64,000 bases of DNA, taken from Halomonas elongata. GTDB taxonomy: Bacteria > Pseudomonadota > Gammaproteobacteria > Pseudomonadales > Halomonadaceae. The stretch covers positions 113,360 to 177,359 of the forward strand of contig NZ_JAJQTQ010000007.1 of NCBI RefSeq assembly GCF_029081005.1, in the 5' to 3' direction. A program made the translations under genes and the position numbers. Shown piece by piece: positions 1 through 8,064 of this stretch (the first letter of the stretch is position 1; the number at the start of each line of letters is the position of its first letter). The notes beneath the pieces are model-generated. The model had not been told where the DNA came from, made no database searches, and was given only the letters and a program-made list of their open reading frames with translations.

Positions 1-146
1 TCGGCATACTGGGCCAGGAAGGTGGCCAATTCGGCCTCCACGGCCTTGGCGATCAGGTCTCGCGCCCCTTGGCGCAACAATTCGTGCAACGGGTCCGAGG
101 CCTCGGATTCTGGCTGTGACAAGGCTCGGAGGGTAGAATCGGTCAT
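1..146 (-). CDS. IS256-family transposase, N-terminus only
   Basis: The reverse strand reads from an ATG at 146 out of the window. It begins [11 protein letters not shown] and continues with [19 protein letters not shown] and a TFLAQYA stretch, the typical N-terminal start of IS256/Mutator-type DDE transposases. Only about 48 residues are visible and the catalytic domain lies outside. The IS end is probably near 225-243, where it interrupts a VOC-family gene. Whether the element is intact cannot be judged from this window. Confidence 0.8.
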   Translation of the reverse strand, partial: MTDSTLRALSQPESEASDPLHELLRQGARDLIAKAVEAELATFLAQYA

Positions 147-242
147 GGCGTATCTGCTCTTGTTGATTGAGATCTTGGTCGTGATCAATCAACAGGATAC
201 GCCACCCTTCCTACCTCCTCCCGTACACCAGAAATCACCATA

Positions 243-357
243 GTCCGTTCCAAACGATCGTGTTGGAGATCGAGGCCTTGAAAACGTCGGCGTAATACGC
301 GCAGGCCGCTTCAAGATCTTCGACCAGCACATCGACGTGGCTGAATCTCAAATCCAT
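243..357 (-). pseudogene. VOC/glyoxalase-family protein fragment cut by the IS256 element
   Basis: A short reading frame starts at ATG 357 with MDLRFSHVDVLVEDLEAAC and AYYADVFKA. This is the first beta-alpha unit of a vicinal-oxygen-chelate (glyoxalase/bleomycin-resistance) protein. It keeps the pattern 'HVDVLVEDLEAACAYY' expected for module 1. About 36 residues on it runs into a stop at the IS256 border, so more than two thirds of a normal 120-140 residue protein is missing. It is judged a remnant with the rest displaced or lost to the left. Confidence 0.65.
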
Positions 358-467
358 CCTGGCGCCCTCATGAGTATCAGAAAGTCTCGGGTATCTGGGA
401 AATTGGTTAACGGCGGCATAAGGTTCTTCTCAAGAGCCCTGCCCTGGCCACAACGTCAATATCCTTT

Positions 468-1064
468 TCACTTCGGCAATTGAAAAGCGTACTGCAGCAC
501 CTCTGCTGGCTTGCCAAATAACGAGTTGACACCGACCCGCTTGCGCTCGACAAGTGTAAAGTCCTGAAATAAGGCGGAGATCTCGGTGTCTTTGAAGTGC
601 ATCATGGGGATGCCGTTTGTCGCCCGGAAGCTGCCCCCAGCGAGGTAGCCAGCATCCCCTTCTCGCAGGAAGTCAACACCGAAGACCTCTCCTCCAGGGC
701 GAAGTACCCGGGCAATCTCTGCCACGATCATGGTCTGGTGGCGAGGAGAAGGCACGCTAGTGAGTAGGGCAGCAATGACGACGGCATCGAAGGTGTCGCT
801 GGAGTCGGGTAAGTGAGTGGCATCGGCCACACGAAGCTCCAACCCTGGTGCTTCGGCATGCCCTCGAGCCACAAGCTGGGGAGAGGCATCATAGCCAGTC
901 AAGCGATAGAAGCCCCGATCACGCAGGCTCATCCGTCCGTAGCCACAGCCTAGGTCTAGCACGCGGGCCTGTTTAGGGATTCTCTCGGTAATGTCGTCGA
1001 TATCCAACGGGACAGAAAACATCACCTCGTCGACTACATCATTCCAGGAGGTCGTTGTCGTCAC
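468..1064 (-). CDS. class I SAM-dependent methyltransferase
   Basis: 198 residues from a GTG at 1064. Motif I is VLDLGCGYGR (about residues 35-44), followed by an acidic motif II region (GYDASPQL), RVADATHLP as motif III, FDAVVIAALLTSVPS and LRPGGEVFGVDF. This is the Methyltransf_11/25 Rossmann layout. The substrate cannot be read from sequence. The gene stands alone between a VOC remnant and a small lipoprotein inside a decayed accessory region. The GTG start is weakly supported by an AGGA-type site, and an in-frame ATG 14 codons later is possible but would sit closer to motif I. Confidence 0.8.
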   Translation of the reverse strand: MTTTTSWNDVVDEVMFSVPLDIDDITERIPKQARVLDLGCGYGRMSLRDRGFYRLTGYDASPQLVARGHAEAPGLELRVADATHLPDSSDTFDAVVIAALLTSVPSPRHQTMIVAEIARVLRPGGEVFGVDFLREGDAGYLAGGSFRATNGIPMMHFKDTEISALFQDFTLVERKRVGVNSLFGKPAEVLQYAFQLPK

Positions 1065-1101
1065 TTAGGCATTCCTGATGGTTCAGTCGAGTATAAAGTC
1101 C

Positions 1102-1434
1102 CTAGCCACACTGTATCGTTTGGATGACGTCTTCCTCATTGACGCTAACGTCCAGACGATCAGCGCGGTATTCCAGGGTGTAGGCCATGCCGGGACGCTT
1201 CACCCTGAGGGCGCCTGCTCCGCTTTCCTGCTCCAGGGTGTCGCTGAGCGCCTCCGTGTAGGACCGTCCTACATAGCGCTGGACCTGTTCAGCCCCGCAG
1301 AGATCATCCGACTGACTCATGGTAGGCGGCTCGGGAGCCTTGCCCCGATCGGGAGAGGCCGCGGTGGACGATTGACCGGCACAGCCTGTCAGGATCAGAC
1401 CTGCCGACACGAGGATCAGGATTCGATACAGCAT
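1102..1434 (-). CDS. I78-family peptidase-inhibitor-like lipoprotein
   Basis: 110 residues. The start at ATG 1434 is chosen because AAGGAG lies 7-8 bases upstream and a lipoprotein signal follows at once: a hydrophobic run ending LILTGC, with Cys18 as the lipidated residue. The mature part has a Ser/Ala/Pro linker and then a small domain with RVKRPGMAYT, EYRADRLDVSV and a terminal QTIQCG. This matches the peptidase inhibitor I78 family, where two cysteines clamp the fold. A role in protecting the envelope against serine proteases is inferred from the family only. The reading frame extends upstream, but that extension is not protein-like. Confidence 0.75.
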   Translation of the reverse strand: MLYRILILVSAGLILTGCAGQSSTAASPDRGKAPEPPTMSQSDDLCGAEQVQRYVGRSYTEALSDTLEQESGAGALRVKRPGMAYTLEYRADRLDVSVNEEDVIQTIQCG

Positions 1435-1577
1435 GCAGAGGCTCCTTCCGTGTGTCCCCGGTCCATCTGACCCGGGGCTATCCAAGAAATGTCTCGCGAT
1501 CAATTTAACATTCTTCGATGCCCTCACCACCCGGGAAACTCACCATGGCCATATGCCCACCGTTCCAGGAGGCCACT

Positions 1578-1894
1578 GTGGCACGACATCCAACGCGCTG
1601 GTTGATTCCGCTGCTTTCGATGCTGGCTCTGCCGGCCTGGGCCGGTGTGGAGGTGTTCACGACGGCCGGGCAACCCGTCATCAACGTGCCCTCTGAGGCT
1701 GCTGTCGTCGAGCTCGATGCCCCGGCACGGTTGGATACCCAATTCTCGGCTGACTTGTCGGGGGACCGTCAGCAAGCGCAGCAGGAGGCCATGCGCCGGC
1801 TGCAGGCGCCCGACTGGCAAGCCAAGCGCGAGGCCCTGGAGCGGGCGGCCATGGGCACAGCCCGCGCCTGGATGATCGGGATCGAGAAAGTGCC
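1578..1894 (+). pseudogene. integrating conjugative element protein (TIGR03757/PFL_4709-like), 3' end lost
   Basis: The GTG start at 1578 is preceded by AGGAGG at 1568-1573. The product begins with a signal peptide (RWLIPLLSMLALPAWA) and continues VEVFTTAGQPV, VVELDAPARLD and ADLSGDRQQAQQ, up to GIEKVP. This is the pattern of the small periplasmic proteins carried by SXT/clc-like integrating conjugative elements, which normally continue with a conserved 'P-V-V-D-R-Y-V-V-Y-G' segment. Here the frame passes into antisense IS3 sequence right after GIEKVP at about 1894, so the C-terminal quarter is missing. It marks the region as the relic of a conjugative element. Confidence 0.65.
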
Positions 1895-2493
1895 GGGTCA
1901 GCAGCGACTGGTACAACGTCAAGCAATATTGGCTGCCACGGTCACTATGCACGACCACTCCCTTGGGCATCTTACGACGCCACAGGGCCATCTTCAGGGC
2001 ATCGCCGACCAAGTCGGCGGTATCCACTCACTCATCGCCCAGCCGACCACCTTGCGTGAGTACACCTCGCCAGTTGCTAGGTACGTAATGTCGCCGACCC
2101 ACGTCTGGTTCGGAGCTGTCGCGGTGAAGTCCTGCTCCAGCAGGTTCGGTGCTACTGGCAGCTTGTGCTGAGAGTTCGTCGTAGCCTTGAACGTGCGGGC
2201 TGCCTTGGCACGTAGGCCTTGCCGCTGGAGGCTGGCGGCAACGGTCTTGCGGTCTACTGCAGGCCATCGTCACGTAAGTCCAGAGCCAATCTAGGAGCGC
2301 CTGAGCGCCCCTTCCGATGGTGATAAACCTTAGCCACACGCAGGTCGAGAACCGCCTGCTGGCGGCGCCTGGATAACGGCACACCACCGCGCTGTCGCCA
2401 GGCGTAGTAGCCGCTGCGGGCGACGCCGAGAAACGCGCACATCCGATGAATGCTGAAGGCCTGACGATGCTGCTCAATGAGGGCGTACTTCAC
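1895..2493 (-). pseudogene. IS3-family transposase orfB, frameshifted and truncated
   Basis: The frame opens at a GTG (2493) overlapping the orfA stop and reads KYALIEQHRQAFSIHRMC and GVARSGYYAWRQR, the HTH_21 part. Near 2262 it breaks after LDLRDDGLQ. The next frame continues [17 protein letters not shown] to [20 protein letters not shown], which holds the first catalytic Asp but lacks a short internal segment. A second shift near 2030 leads to GVVVHSDRGSQYC with the second Asp. The sequence ends before the catalytic Glu. At least two frameshifts, one internal loss and the missing end make it non-functional. Confidence 0.75.
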
Positions 2494-2789
2494 TTCAGTC
2501 TCTTCGCGAAGTACACCGCGGCTTTTTTTGCGATCTCAAGCTCTTCCGACTTCTCAGCTAGCTGTCGCTTGAGCCTGGCGTTCTCTTCAGCCAAGGCTTG
2601 CTCGCGAGCCGAGGCACTCTGCTGCAGCTGAGCCTTGGCTCGCCATTGGTAGAGCTGGCTGGGCTCAAGCCCCAGCTCACGAGCGGCGGCACTGGCACCA
2701 TCATGATCAGCGAGTGCTAGGGCCTCATCCTTGTAGGCCTGGGAGTAACGGGTACGGGTCTTCTTCATCGACATTGCTTGCCTTGCCAT
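2490..2789 (-). CDS. IS3-family transposase orfA (HTH_Tnp_1)
   Basis: 99 residues starting at ATG 2789, which has GAGGTG 4-5 bases upstream. After MKKTRTRYSQAYKDEAL comes a helix-turn-helix (ASAAARELGLEPSQLYQWR). A leucine-zipper-like coiled coil follows (LAEENARLKRQLAEKSEELEIAKK), ending in AVYFAKRLK as usual for IS3 orfA. It overlaps orfB in the normal IS3 arrangement. The protein itself looks complete, but the element is broken downstream. Confidence 0.8.
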   Translation of the reverse strand: MARQAMSMKKTRTRYSQAYKDEALALADHDGASAAARELGLEPSQLYQWRAKAQLQQSASAREQALAEENARLKRQLAEKSEELEIAKKAAVYFAKRLK

Positions 2790-2845
2790 GGGTCACCTCG
2801 TTCAGTGTACTGCCTTGACGGGGTGTCCACTTCTGCTGGGCAAGA

Positions 2846-3137
2846 TCAGACGAATCCTCCTCCTGAGTAGAAGAGGGATGGTCACCCACCCTTTTCTGCC
2901 GCCCACCGGGCGGGCTCATCGGGCAGGCATGATGATCACCGCCGCAAGGATCGCAAGGCCGTGTTTGACGATGCCGCCTGGTGTTACTCTGGGTGCATAG
3001 GCCCGAACGAGCCTTGCGACACAATTCAGGCGGCTATGGCGACAACGCCAGGCAGCCCTTGCCCGAGGATCAAACGAAAGAAGAAGCCATGTGGGCGATG
3101 AGTTTCAAGATCATGCACAGGCCGGAGAAGCGGCGAT
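2846..3137. other. intergenic remnant between the IS3 element and a small hypothetical gene
   Basis: About 290 bases without a convincing gene. It includes a G/C-rich hairpin-like stretch (CCGCCCACCGGGCGGGC near 2902-2918). I see no recognisable promoter or repeat beyond that. Confidence 0.4.
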
Positions 3138-3383
3138 ATGGCAGACGCAGACATCATGATGGCGGATGAGCCGGTGGACAAGGCTAAGCATCTGCAAGTG
3201 GGCGAAGAAGAGTTTTTTGTACTTGACCGTCAGGGCCGGCACATCAACTGCCGAGTCAAGGAACGGCTCCCGCACGGGGAATACACAGTAGAGTTCCTCA
3301 GTGAGAGCGTCGAAGGCGGCGAGAAGAGCCTTGACTATATCGGGAAGGAGCAAAACATCAGATGGGACCAGATCAGGTTCTGA
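3138..3383 (+). CDS. hypothetical protein, 81 aa
   Basis: Starts at ATG 3138, with GGAGAAG ending about 8 bases upstream. The product is acidic and soluble (VGEEEFFVLDRQGRHINC, HGEYTVEFLSESVEGGEKS) with no membrane segment or signal. I do not recognise the family. A strong hairpin terminator (3427-3450) follows it, and an AlpA-like gene comes next. The composition is consistent with a small mobile-element protein, which is an inference. Confidence 0.55.
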   Translation: MADADIMMADEPVDKAKHLQVGEEEFFVLDRQGRHINCRVKERLPHGEYTVEFLSESVEGGEKSLDYIGKEQNIRWDQIRF

Positions 3384-3426
3384 CACATGCAGTCCAGCTC
3401 ATGATGCAGTGATCAGATCACGACAC

Positions 3427-3450
3427 AGCCCGCCGCAGCGCGGGCTTTTC
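3427..3450 (+). terminator. intrinsic terminator
   Basis: A 7-bp stem AGCCCGC / GCGGGCT with a 6-base loop (3427-3446) is followed by TTTTC. It lies 44 bases after the stop of the 81-aa gene and before the HTH gene. Confidence 0.8.
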
Positions 3451-3496
3451 TATGACCGCCCGCCGAGGCGGCTTTCTTGTTTCTGGAGAGTACGCA

Positions 3497-3700
3497 ATGG
3501 AAGATGACGTGATTCTAAACGTTGGCGAAGCGGTCAAACTGCTTGACGTTGATCGCACGACGCTATGGCGCATGCATGCCAAGTATCAAATGATAGTACC
3601 GCCGGCGCGGTTCAGTGTCGGCAAGACCGGGTATCTGAGGAGTTACCTGGAGCAGTGGAAGAAGGATCGTATGGACGAGGTGACCAAGGATGTTGGATAG
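3497..3700 (+). CDS. AlpA/excisionase-like helix-turn-helix protein, 67 aa
   Basis: Start chosen at ATG 3497, preceded by CTGGAGAG. ILNVGEAVKLLDVDRTTLWRM reads as a MerR/AlpA-type winged HTH: a two-helix DNA-binding unit after a short strand. VPPARFSVGKTGYLRSYLEQW follows as the wing and third helix. Proteins of this size beside tRNA genes usually control integrase expression or act as excisionase. Its place 130 bases from the 3' end of tRNA-Asn fits that role, but no integrase is present, so it is probably orphaned. Confidence 0.6.
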   Translation: MEDDVILNVGEAVKLLDVDRTTLWRMHAKYQMIVPPARFSVGKTGYLRSYLEQWKKDRMDEVTKDVG

Positions 3701-3772
3701 ACAGCACCCTTATCGGCGCCCTACCCTTCGACCAGTCCCGCCTATCCCATTGGAGGCTTCACTTTGACGCTA

Positions 3773-3792
3773 CGGACACCACAACGGACACC
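3773..3792. repeat. paired octamer CGGACACC near the tRNA-Asn end
   Basis: Two copies of CGGACACC at 3773-3780 and 3785-3792 repeat with a 12-bp period, 38 bases from the 3' end of the last tRNA-Asn. Short repeats of this kind next to tRNA attachment sites can be arm-type or excisionase binding sites. That reading is an inference. Confidence 0.4.
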
Positions 3793-3829
3793 AAGCTGGA
3801 CCCGGGAAAACACAAGATGCTGATTGTAT

Positions 3830-3905
<76 letters not shown>

Positions 3906-3948
3906 ATGACGATGTGCATGCCCGAGGGCGGGCAATAGGTAGGAAAGG

Positions 3949-4024
3949 TGGCTCCCCGAGCAGGACTCGAACCTGCGACCCAATGATTAACAGTCATTTG
4001 CTCTACCAACTGAGCTATCGGGGA
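3949..4024 (-). tRNA. tRNA-Asn (GTT), copy 2
   Basis: 76 nt with anticodon GTT and encoded CCA. It is identical in sequence to the copy at 4085-4160 and is separated from its neighbour by 43 bases of unrelated spacer. Confidence 0.97.
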
Positions 4025-4084
4025 ATGACCTTCAACGCGTCCCGTTGGTTGACGCGGCGTTCGAGCCTTGATGAAACAAGGTGT

Positions 4085-4160
4085 TGGCTCCCCGAGCAGG
4101 ACTCGAACCTGCGACCCAATGATTAACAGTCATTTGCTCTACCAACTGAGCTATCGGGGA
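4085..4160 (-). tRNA. tRNA-Asn (GTT), copy 1
   Basis: 76 nt with anticodon GTT and encoded CCA. It is the first of three tandem Asn genes on the minus strand. The short spacers of 43 and 60 bases suggest co-transcription as one precursor. Confidence 0.97.
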
Positions 4161-4244
4161 ACGACCTCGAACACGGGGCGTAGTATACGGATAGGCTCGA
4201 CAACGTCAAGTATCATCTAATGGTTCCGTCGATGCCCCCAACGC

Positions 4245-4279
4245 AAGACGCCCGTCCGGCATGACCGAACGGGCGTCTT
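4245..4279. terminator. hairpin terminator between tRNA-Met and tRNA-Asn cluster
   Basis: An 11-bp perfect stem AAGACGCCCGT / ACGGGCGTCTT encloses a 13-base loop. It lies just 3' of tRNA-Met on the minus strand, so it probably ends that transcript. The Asn genes would then need their own promoter between 4161 and 4244. Confidence 0.75.
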
Positions 4280-4291
4280 ATCGATGTCCCT

Positions 4292-4368
4292 TGGTGGCTA
4301 CGCCCTGATTCGAACAGGGGACCCCATCATTATGAGTGATGTGCTCTAACCAGCTGAGCTACGTAGCC
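4292..4368 (-). tRNA. tRNA-Met (CAT), elongator type
   Basis: 77 nt: GGCTACG acceptor, D-arm AGCTCAGCTGGTTAGAGC, anticodon loop CTCATAA, T-arm TTCGAAT and encoded CCA. The paired first base (G1-C72) and the variable loop indicate elongator rather than initiator Met. Confidence 0.95.
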
Positions 4369-4440
4369 TTTCCGTTGCCCATCGAGCAACGGGGAGGGAT
4401 TATGCATGCGGGCCGCCTGCATGGCAAGCCCGCACGAGCA

Positions 4441-5385
4441 TCACTCCTCGATGGACAGGGCCTGCTTGACCGCCGGCAGGGCCGGCTCGCCATCCTTGGT
4501 GGTCACGCCGTCGAGCCAGCCATCGAGCACCTGGGGGTTCGCCTGGATGTAGGCCTTCGCCGCCTCGCGAGGATCGGCGCCTTCATCCATGATGGTGCCC
4601 ATCAGCTGATTTTCCATCTCCAGCGTGAAGCTCAGGTTGTTCAGCAGGTTGCCGACATTGGGACATGCCTCGGTATAGTCGGTCCGGGTGTTGGTATACA
4701 CCGTGGCACCGCCCAGGTTCGGACCGAAGTAGTCGTCGGCACCTTCGAGGTAGGCCATGTCGAAGTTGGTGTTCATCGGGTGCGGCTCCCAGCCCAGGAA
4801 CACCATCCACTTCTCGTCCGGGACCCGAGCCTTCAACTCGGCCAGCATCCCGGCCTCGCTGGAGTCGATCAACTGCCAGTCACCCAGGCCGAAGGCATCG
4901 TCGTCGATCATCTGCTGGATCAGCTCGTTGCCGTCATTGCCGGCCTCGATGCCATGCAACTGCTGCGAGAAACGCTCGGCATGCTCGTCCAGGTCGGCCA
5001 CCGAGGTGACGCCGGCGTCGTAGACGTACTGGGGCACCGCCAGGGTGTACTTGGCGCCTTCCAGGTTGGCGCCCAGGCGCTCAACTTCGCCACGCTCCAC
5101 GTAGGGATCGCTGATCGAGGCCATGGACGGCATCCAGTTGCCGAGGAAGACATCGAAATCACCATTCTTCATGCCCGAATATGCGATGGGCACCGAGACG
5201 GTATCGATACGGGTTTCATACCCCATGGCTTCCAGGACCTCGGTGGTCAGCGCGGTGGTAGCGGTGATATCCGTCCAGCCGACCTCGGCGAAACGTACCG
5301 GCTGACAGCTGTCTTCGGCGGCCATCAGCGGCGAGGAGGACAGGGCGATCGCGGCGGTTGCCAGCCCCATGGTCATCTTGTTCAT
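4441..5385 (-). CDS. choX: choline ABC transporter substrate-binding protein
   Basis: 314 residues from ATG 5385, with AAGGGAG 8 bases upstream. The first 22 residues are a Sec signal peptide ending PLMA. The rest is an OpuAC-type periplasmic binding protein: VRFAEVGWTDITATT, then GNWMPSM, MVFLGWEPHPMN, NTNFDMAYLEGADDYFGP and TEACPNVGNLLNNL. The aromatic-rich segments and paired cysteines match the choline-specific ChoX group. It is divergent from betI across a likely BetI operator, so it should be induced by choline. No permease or ATPase gene is adjacent, so it must share one encoded elsewhere. A general betaine-binding role is the main alternative. Confidence 0.87.
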   Translation of the reverse strand: MNKMTMGLATAAIALSSSPLMAAEDSCQPVRFAEVGWTDITATTALTTEVLEAMGYETRIDTVSVPIAYSGMKNGDFDVFLGNWMPSMASISDPYVERGEVERLGANLEGAKYTLAVPQYVYDAGVTSVADLDEHAERFSQQLHGIEAGNDGNELIQQMIDDDAFGLGDWQLIDSSEAGMLAELKARVPDEKWMVFLGWEPHPMNTNFDMAYLEGADDYFGPNLGGATVYTNTRTDYTEACPNVGNLLNNLSFTLEMENQLMGTIMDEGADPREAAKAYIQANPQVLDGWLDGVTTKDGEPALPAVKQALSIEE

Positions 5386-5495
5386 TGACTTTTCTCCCTT
5401 GCATTGGAAAGTGAATAGTCGGCGCAGGCGTTCTCTATGACAAGCGCCCGTCGCTCCCGGGCGGGATGAGAAACCGCCCGCCGCCATTTTTATTG

Positions 5496-5509
5496 ATTGA
5501 ACATTCAAT
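5496..5509. promoter_or_regulatory. probable BetI operator between choX and betI
   Basis: The inverted repeat ATTGAA-CA-TTCAAT sits in an A/T-rich island of the choX-betI intergenic region. TetR-type BetI repressors bind such short palindromes near their own promoter. Its position would let it control both divergent transcripts. The assignment rests on position and symmetry. Confidence 0.6.
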
Positions 5510-5589
5510 AAAAAAATGGCAAACTGGCCCTATCTTAACCATGCTAGACCGCATGGTTGCAAGGTGAACCCGTGAGAGGAGTCAGCAAG

Positions 5590-6222
5590 GTGCCCAAGGT
5601 CGGAATGGAACCCATCCGTCGCCAACAGCTGATCAAGGCTACCATGGCCGCCATCGACGACGTCGGCCTGGCCGATGCCACGGTGATGCGTATCGCTCGC
5701 CATGCCGGCGTTTCCGCCGGGATCATCAGCCATTACTTCGGCGGCAAGGACGGCCTGATGGAGGCGACGATGCGCCAGATCCTCAACGATCTGGGCGAAG
5801 CCGTATCGGCTCGACGCAAGGCATTGTCGACGACCTCGCCCAGGGCACACCTGGAAGCGATCATCGACGGCAACTTCGATCGCAGTCAGGTCACCGGCCC
5901 GGTGGCCAAGACCTGGCTGGCGTTCTGGGCCAGCAGCATGCATCAACCACAGTTGCAGCGCCTGCAGAACGTCAACGACCGTCGCCTGTACGCCAACCTC
6001 TGCCACCAGTTTCGCCTCTTGATGCCACGCGAACAGGCTCGTGACGCCGCCCGTGCCCTGGCCGCGATGATCGACGGCCTCTGGCTGCGCGGCGCCCTGA
6101 CGCCCGAAGGCCTGGATTCCGACCGCGCGCGTCGCCTGGCCCGAGACTACCTCGACCAGTTGCTGCGCACCCAAGACGCACGGACCCCGCGTCCTACACA
6201 CGAACCCCAACCCGAGTCCTGA
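5590..6222 (+). CDS. betI: BetI, choline-responsive TetR-family repressor
   Basis: 210 residues. The GTG at 5590 is chosen because the family starts [14 protein letters not shown] and AGGAG lies 8 bases upstream; a TTG 33 bases earlier is less likely. The N-terminal helix-turn-helix is [20 protein letters not shown] (about residues 30-50), followed by [12 protein letters not shown]. The C-terminal ligand domain keeps [30 protein letters not shown] and [15 protein letters not shown]. It is first in the betIBA operon, with betB starting 11 bases after its stop. Choline or its aldehyde is the expected inducer in this family. Confidence 0.95.
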   Translation: MPKVGMEPIRRQQLIKATMAAIDDVGLADATVMRIARHAGVSAGIISHYFGGKDGLMEATMRQILNDLGEAVSARRKALSTTSPRAHLEAIIDGNFDRSQVTGPVAKTWLAFWASSMHQPQLQRLQNVNDRRLYANLCHQFRLLMPREQARDAARALAAMIDGLWLRGALTPEGLDSDRARRLARDYLDQLLRTQDARTPRPTHEPQPES

Positions 6223-6233
6223 TGGGAGCCACC

Positions 6234-7703
6234 ATGACACAGCTCGATACTCAGTCCCTCTACATCGACGGCCGCCGTGTGGACGCCACTTCCGGCGAAA
6301 CCTTCCCGGTCGTGAACCCCTTCGACGGCAGCCGCCTGGCCGACATCCAGCAGGCCAGCGAGGCCGACGTCGACACCGCCGTCGACGCCGCCCGGCGAGG
6401 TCAGCGCATCTGGGCCGCCATGAGCGGCGTGGAACGTGGCCGTATCCTGAATCGCGCCGTGGCGCTGTTGAGGGAGCGGAACAACGAGATCGCCGAACTG
6501 GAAACCCGCAACACCGGCAAGCCGATCAGCGAGACCGCCGAGGTCGACATCGTCACCGGCACCGAGGTACTCGAGTACTATGCCGGCCTGGCCGGTGCCA
6601 TCGAAGGCAGTCAGATCCCGCTGCGCGATTCTTCCTTCGTCTACACCCGTCGCGAGCCGCTGGGGGTGATCGGCGCCATCGGTGCCTGGAACTATCCCAT
6701 CCAGATTGCCTGCTGGAAATCCGCCCCGGCCCTGGCCGCCGGCAACGCCGTGGTCTTCAAGCCCAGCGAGGTCACCCCGCTGACGGCCATGGTGCTCGCC
6801 GAGATCTTCACCGAGGCCGGCATGCCCGACGGCGTCTTCAACGTGATCCATGGTGACGGTCGAGTCGGTCAACTGATGACCGGCCACGCCGGTATCGACA
6901 AGGTGTCCTTCACCGGCGAGGTCGGCACCGGCAAGAAGGTGATGTCCGCTTCCGCCGCTTCCACGCTCAAGGACGTGACCATGGAGCTGGGTGGCAAGTC
7001 GCCACTGATCGTCTTCGACGATGCCGGCCTGGACCGTGCCGCCGACGCTGCCATGATGGCCAACTTCTATTCCAGCGGGCAGATCTGCACCAACGGCACC
7101 CGAGTCTTCGTCGACCGCCGGGTCAAGGACGCCTTCGAGGCGAAGATCGCCGAGCGGGTGGCCCGCATCAAGGCCGGCGACCCGCTGGATCCGGCGGTCA
7201 ACTTCGGTCCGCTGGTCAGTTTCGAGCATCAGGAGAAGGTGCTCTCCTACATCGCGCTGGGCAAGCAGGAAGGCGCCCGCGTGCTGGCCGGCGGCGATGC
7301 CTGGGATCAGGACGCATACAGCGCCGGTGCCTGGGCCGCCCCCACGGTATTCACCGACTGTGACGACAGCATGCGCATCGTCCGCGAGGAGATCTTCGGT
7401 CCGGTGATGTCGATCCTGGCCTTCGACGACGAAGAGGAAGTGATTCGCCGCGCCAACGACACCTTTTACGGCCTGGCCGCCGGTGTCTTCACCGAGGGCC
7501 TCAACCGTGCCCATCGGGTGATTCATCGCCTGGAGGCGGGTATCTGCTGGATCAATACCTGGGGCGACTCCCCCGCCGAGATGCCGGTGGGCGGCTACAA
7601 GCAGTCCGGCGTGGGCCGCGAGAACGGCCTGGAAACCTTGGCCCACTACACCCAGACCAAGTCGGTGCAGGTCGAGATGGGGCCCTTCGAGTCCGTGTTC
7701 TGA
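6234..7703 (+). CDS. betB: betaine aldehyde dehydrogenase
   Basis: 489 residues from ATG 6234, with GGGAG upstream. This NAD(P)-dependent aldehyde dehydrogenase oxidises betaine aldehyde to glycine betaine in the cytoplasm. Visible features are GAIGAWNYP and FKPSEVTPL (cofactor binding), [11 protein letters not shown], catalytic Glu in TMELGGKSP, catalytic Cys in [20 protein letters not shown] and a C-terminal [16 protein letters not shown]. Length and motifs are normal for BetB. The betI-betB-betA order is that of many gammaproteobacteria. An unusually long 361-base gap with repeat sequence separates it from betA. Confidence 0.97.
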   Translation: MTQLDTQSLYIDGRRVDATSGETFPVVNPFDGSRLADIQQASEADVDTAVDAARRGQRIWAAMSGVERGRILNRAVALLRERNNEIAELETRNTGKPISETAEVDIVTGTEVLEYYAGLAGAIEGSQIPLRDSSFVYTRREPLGVIGAIGAWNYPIQIACWKSAPALAAGNAVVFKPSEVTPLTAMVLAEIFTEAGMPDGVFNVIHGDGRVGQLMTGHAGIDKVSFTGEVGTGKKVMSASAASTLKDVTMELGGKSPLIVFDDAGLDRAADAAMMANFYSSGQICTNGTRVFVDRRVKDAFEAKIAERVARIKAGDPLDPAVNFGPLVSFEHQEKVLSYIALGKQEGARVLAGGDAWDQDAYSAGAWAAPTVFTDCDDSMRIVREEIFGPVMSILAFDDEEEVIRRANDTFYGLAAGVFTEGLNRAHRVIHRLEAGICWINTWGDSPAEMPVGGYKQSGVGRENGLETLAHYTQTKSVQVEMGPFESVF

Positions 7704-8064
7704 TACCTCGTTCGAGCCCGGCGAAACGATGAGCTTTTCCGGCGACAAGCTTGCGCGAGGGCGCTGTGAACCCATCCCTGGGCGCTACATCCGCCCTGCG
7801 GCGCTCCCGCTTCCTGCTTCGCTTGCAGGACCTGGGCTGGCCTACCATGGCCAGCCCGTTCGGCGGCATGCGCCTCACCCATGGCGGATGACCCTCGCTC
7901 CACCTTGTCCCCGGCGCTCATCTCCGCCCAGCACCGGGGAGGGCATTCATATTGCCCTTCCACCATTACCAAGGAGTACGGAGATCGCGCTCCATGCCCC
8001 CTGAGGCAGGCGGCGTTCTCGCCACTTGCCTTCAAGGCACCTTCGATTCTTCCAGGGAGGCTCC
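7704..8064. repeat. betB-betA intergenic region with a diverged copy of a dispersed repeat core
   Basis: The segment 7755-7788 (GCGAGGGCGCTGTGAACCC followed by ATCCCTGGGCGCTAC) is close to the core of the long mobile element at 38272-38306. A CCTTGTCCCCGGCGCTC word further on also has a counterpart there. A strong hairpin GGGCTGGCC/GGCCAGCCC lies near 7830-7855. The terminal inverted repeats of the 9910 and 38221 elements are not seen. No convincing gene is present. Confidence 0.5.

Larger units (their letters stand above)
1895..2845 (-). mobile_element. degenerate IS3-family insertion sequence
   Basis: The element carries orfA and a broken orfB on the minus strand. The orfA-side end lies near 2815-2845, where the minus strand reads GTGGACACCCCGTC upstream of orfA. 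The opposite end is absent: orfB stops abruptly near 1895 and joins the conjugative-element gene directly, so the second inverted repeat and the orfB C-terminus were deleted. It cannot transpose by itself. Confidence 0.7.
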
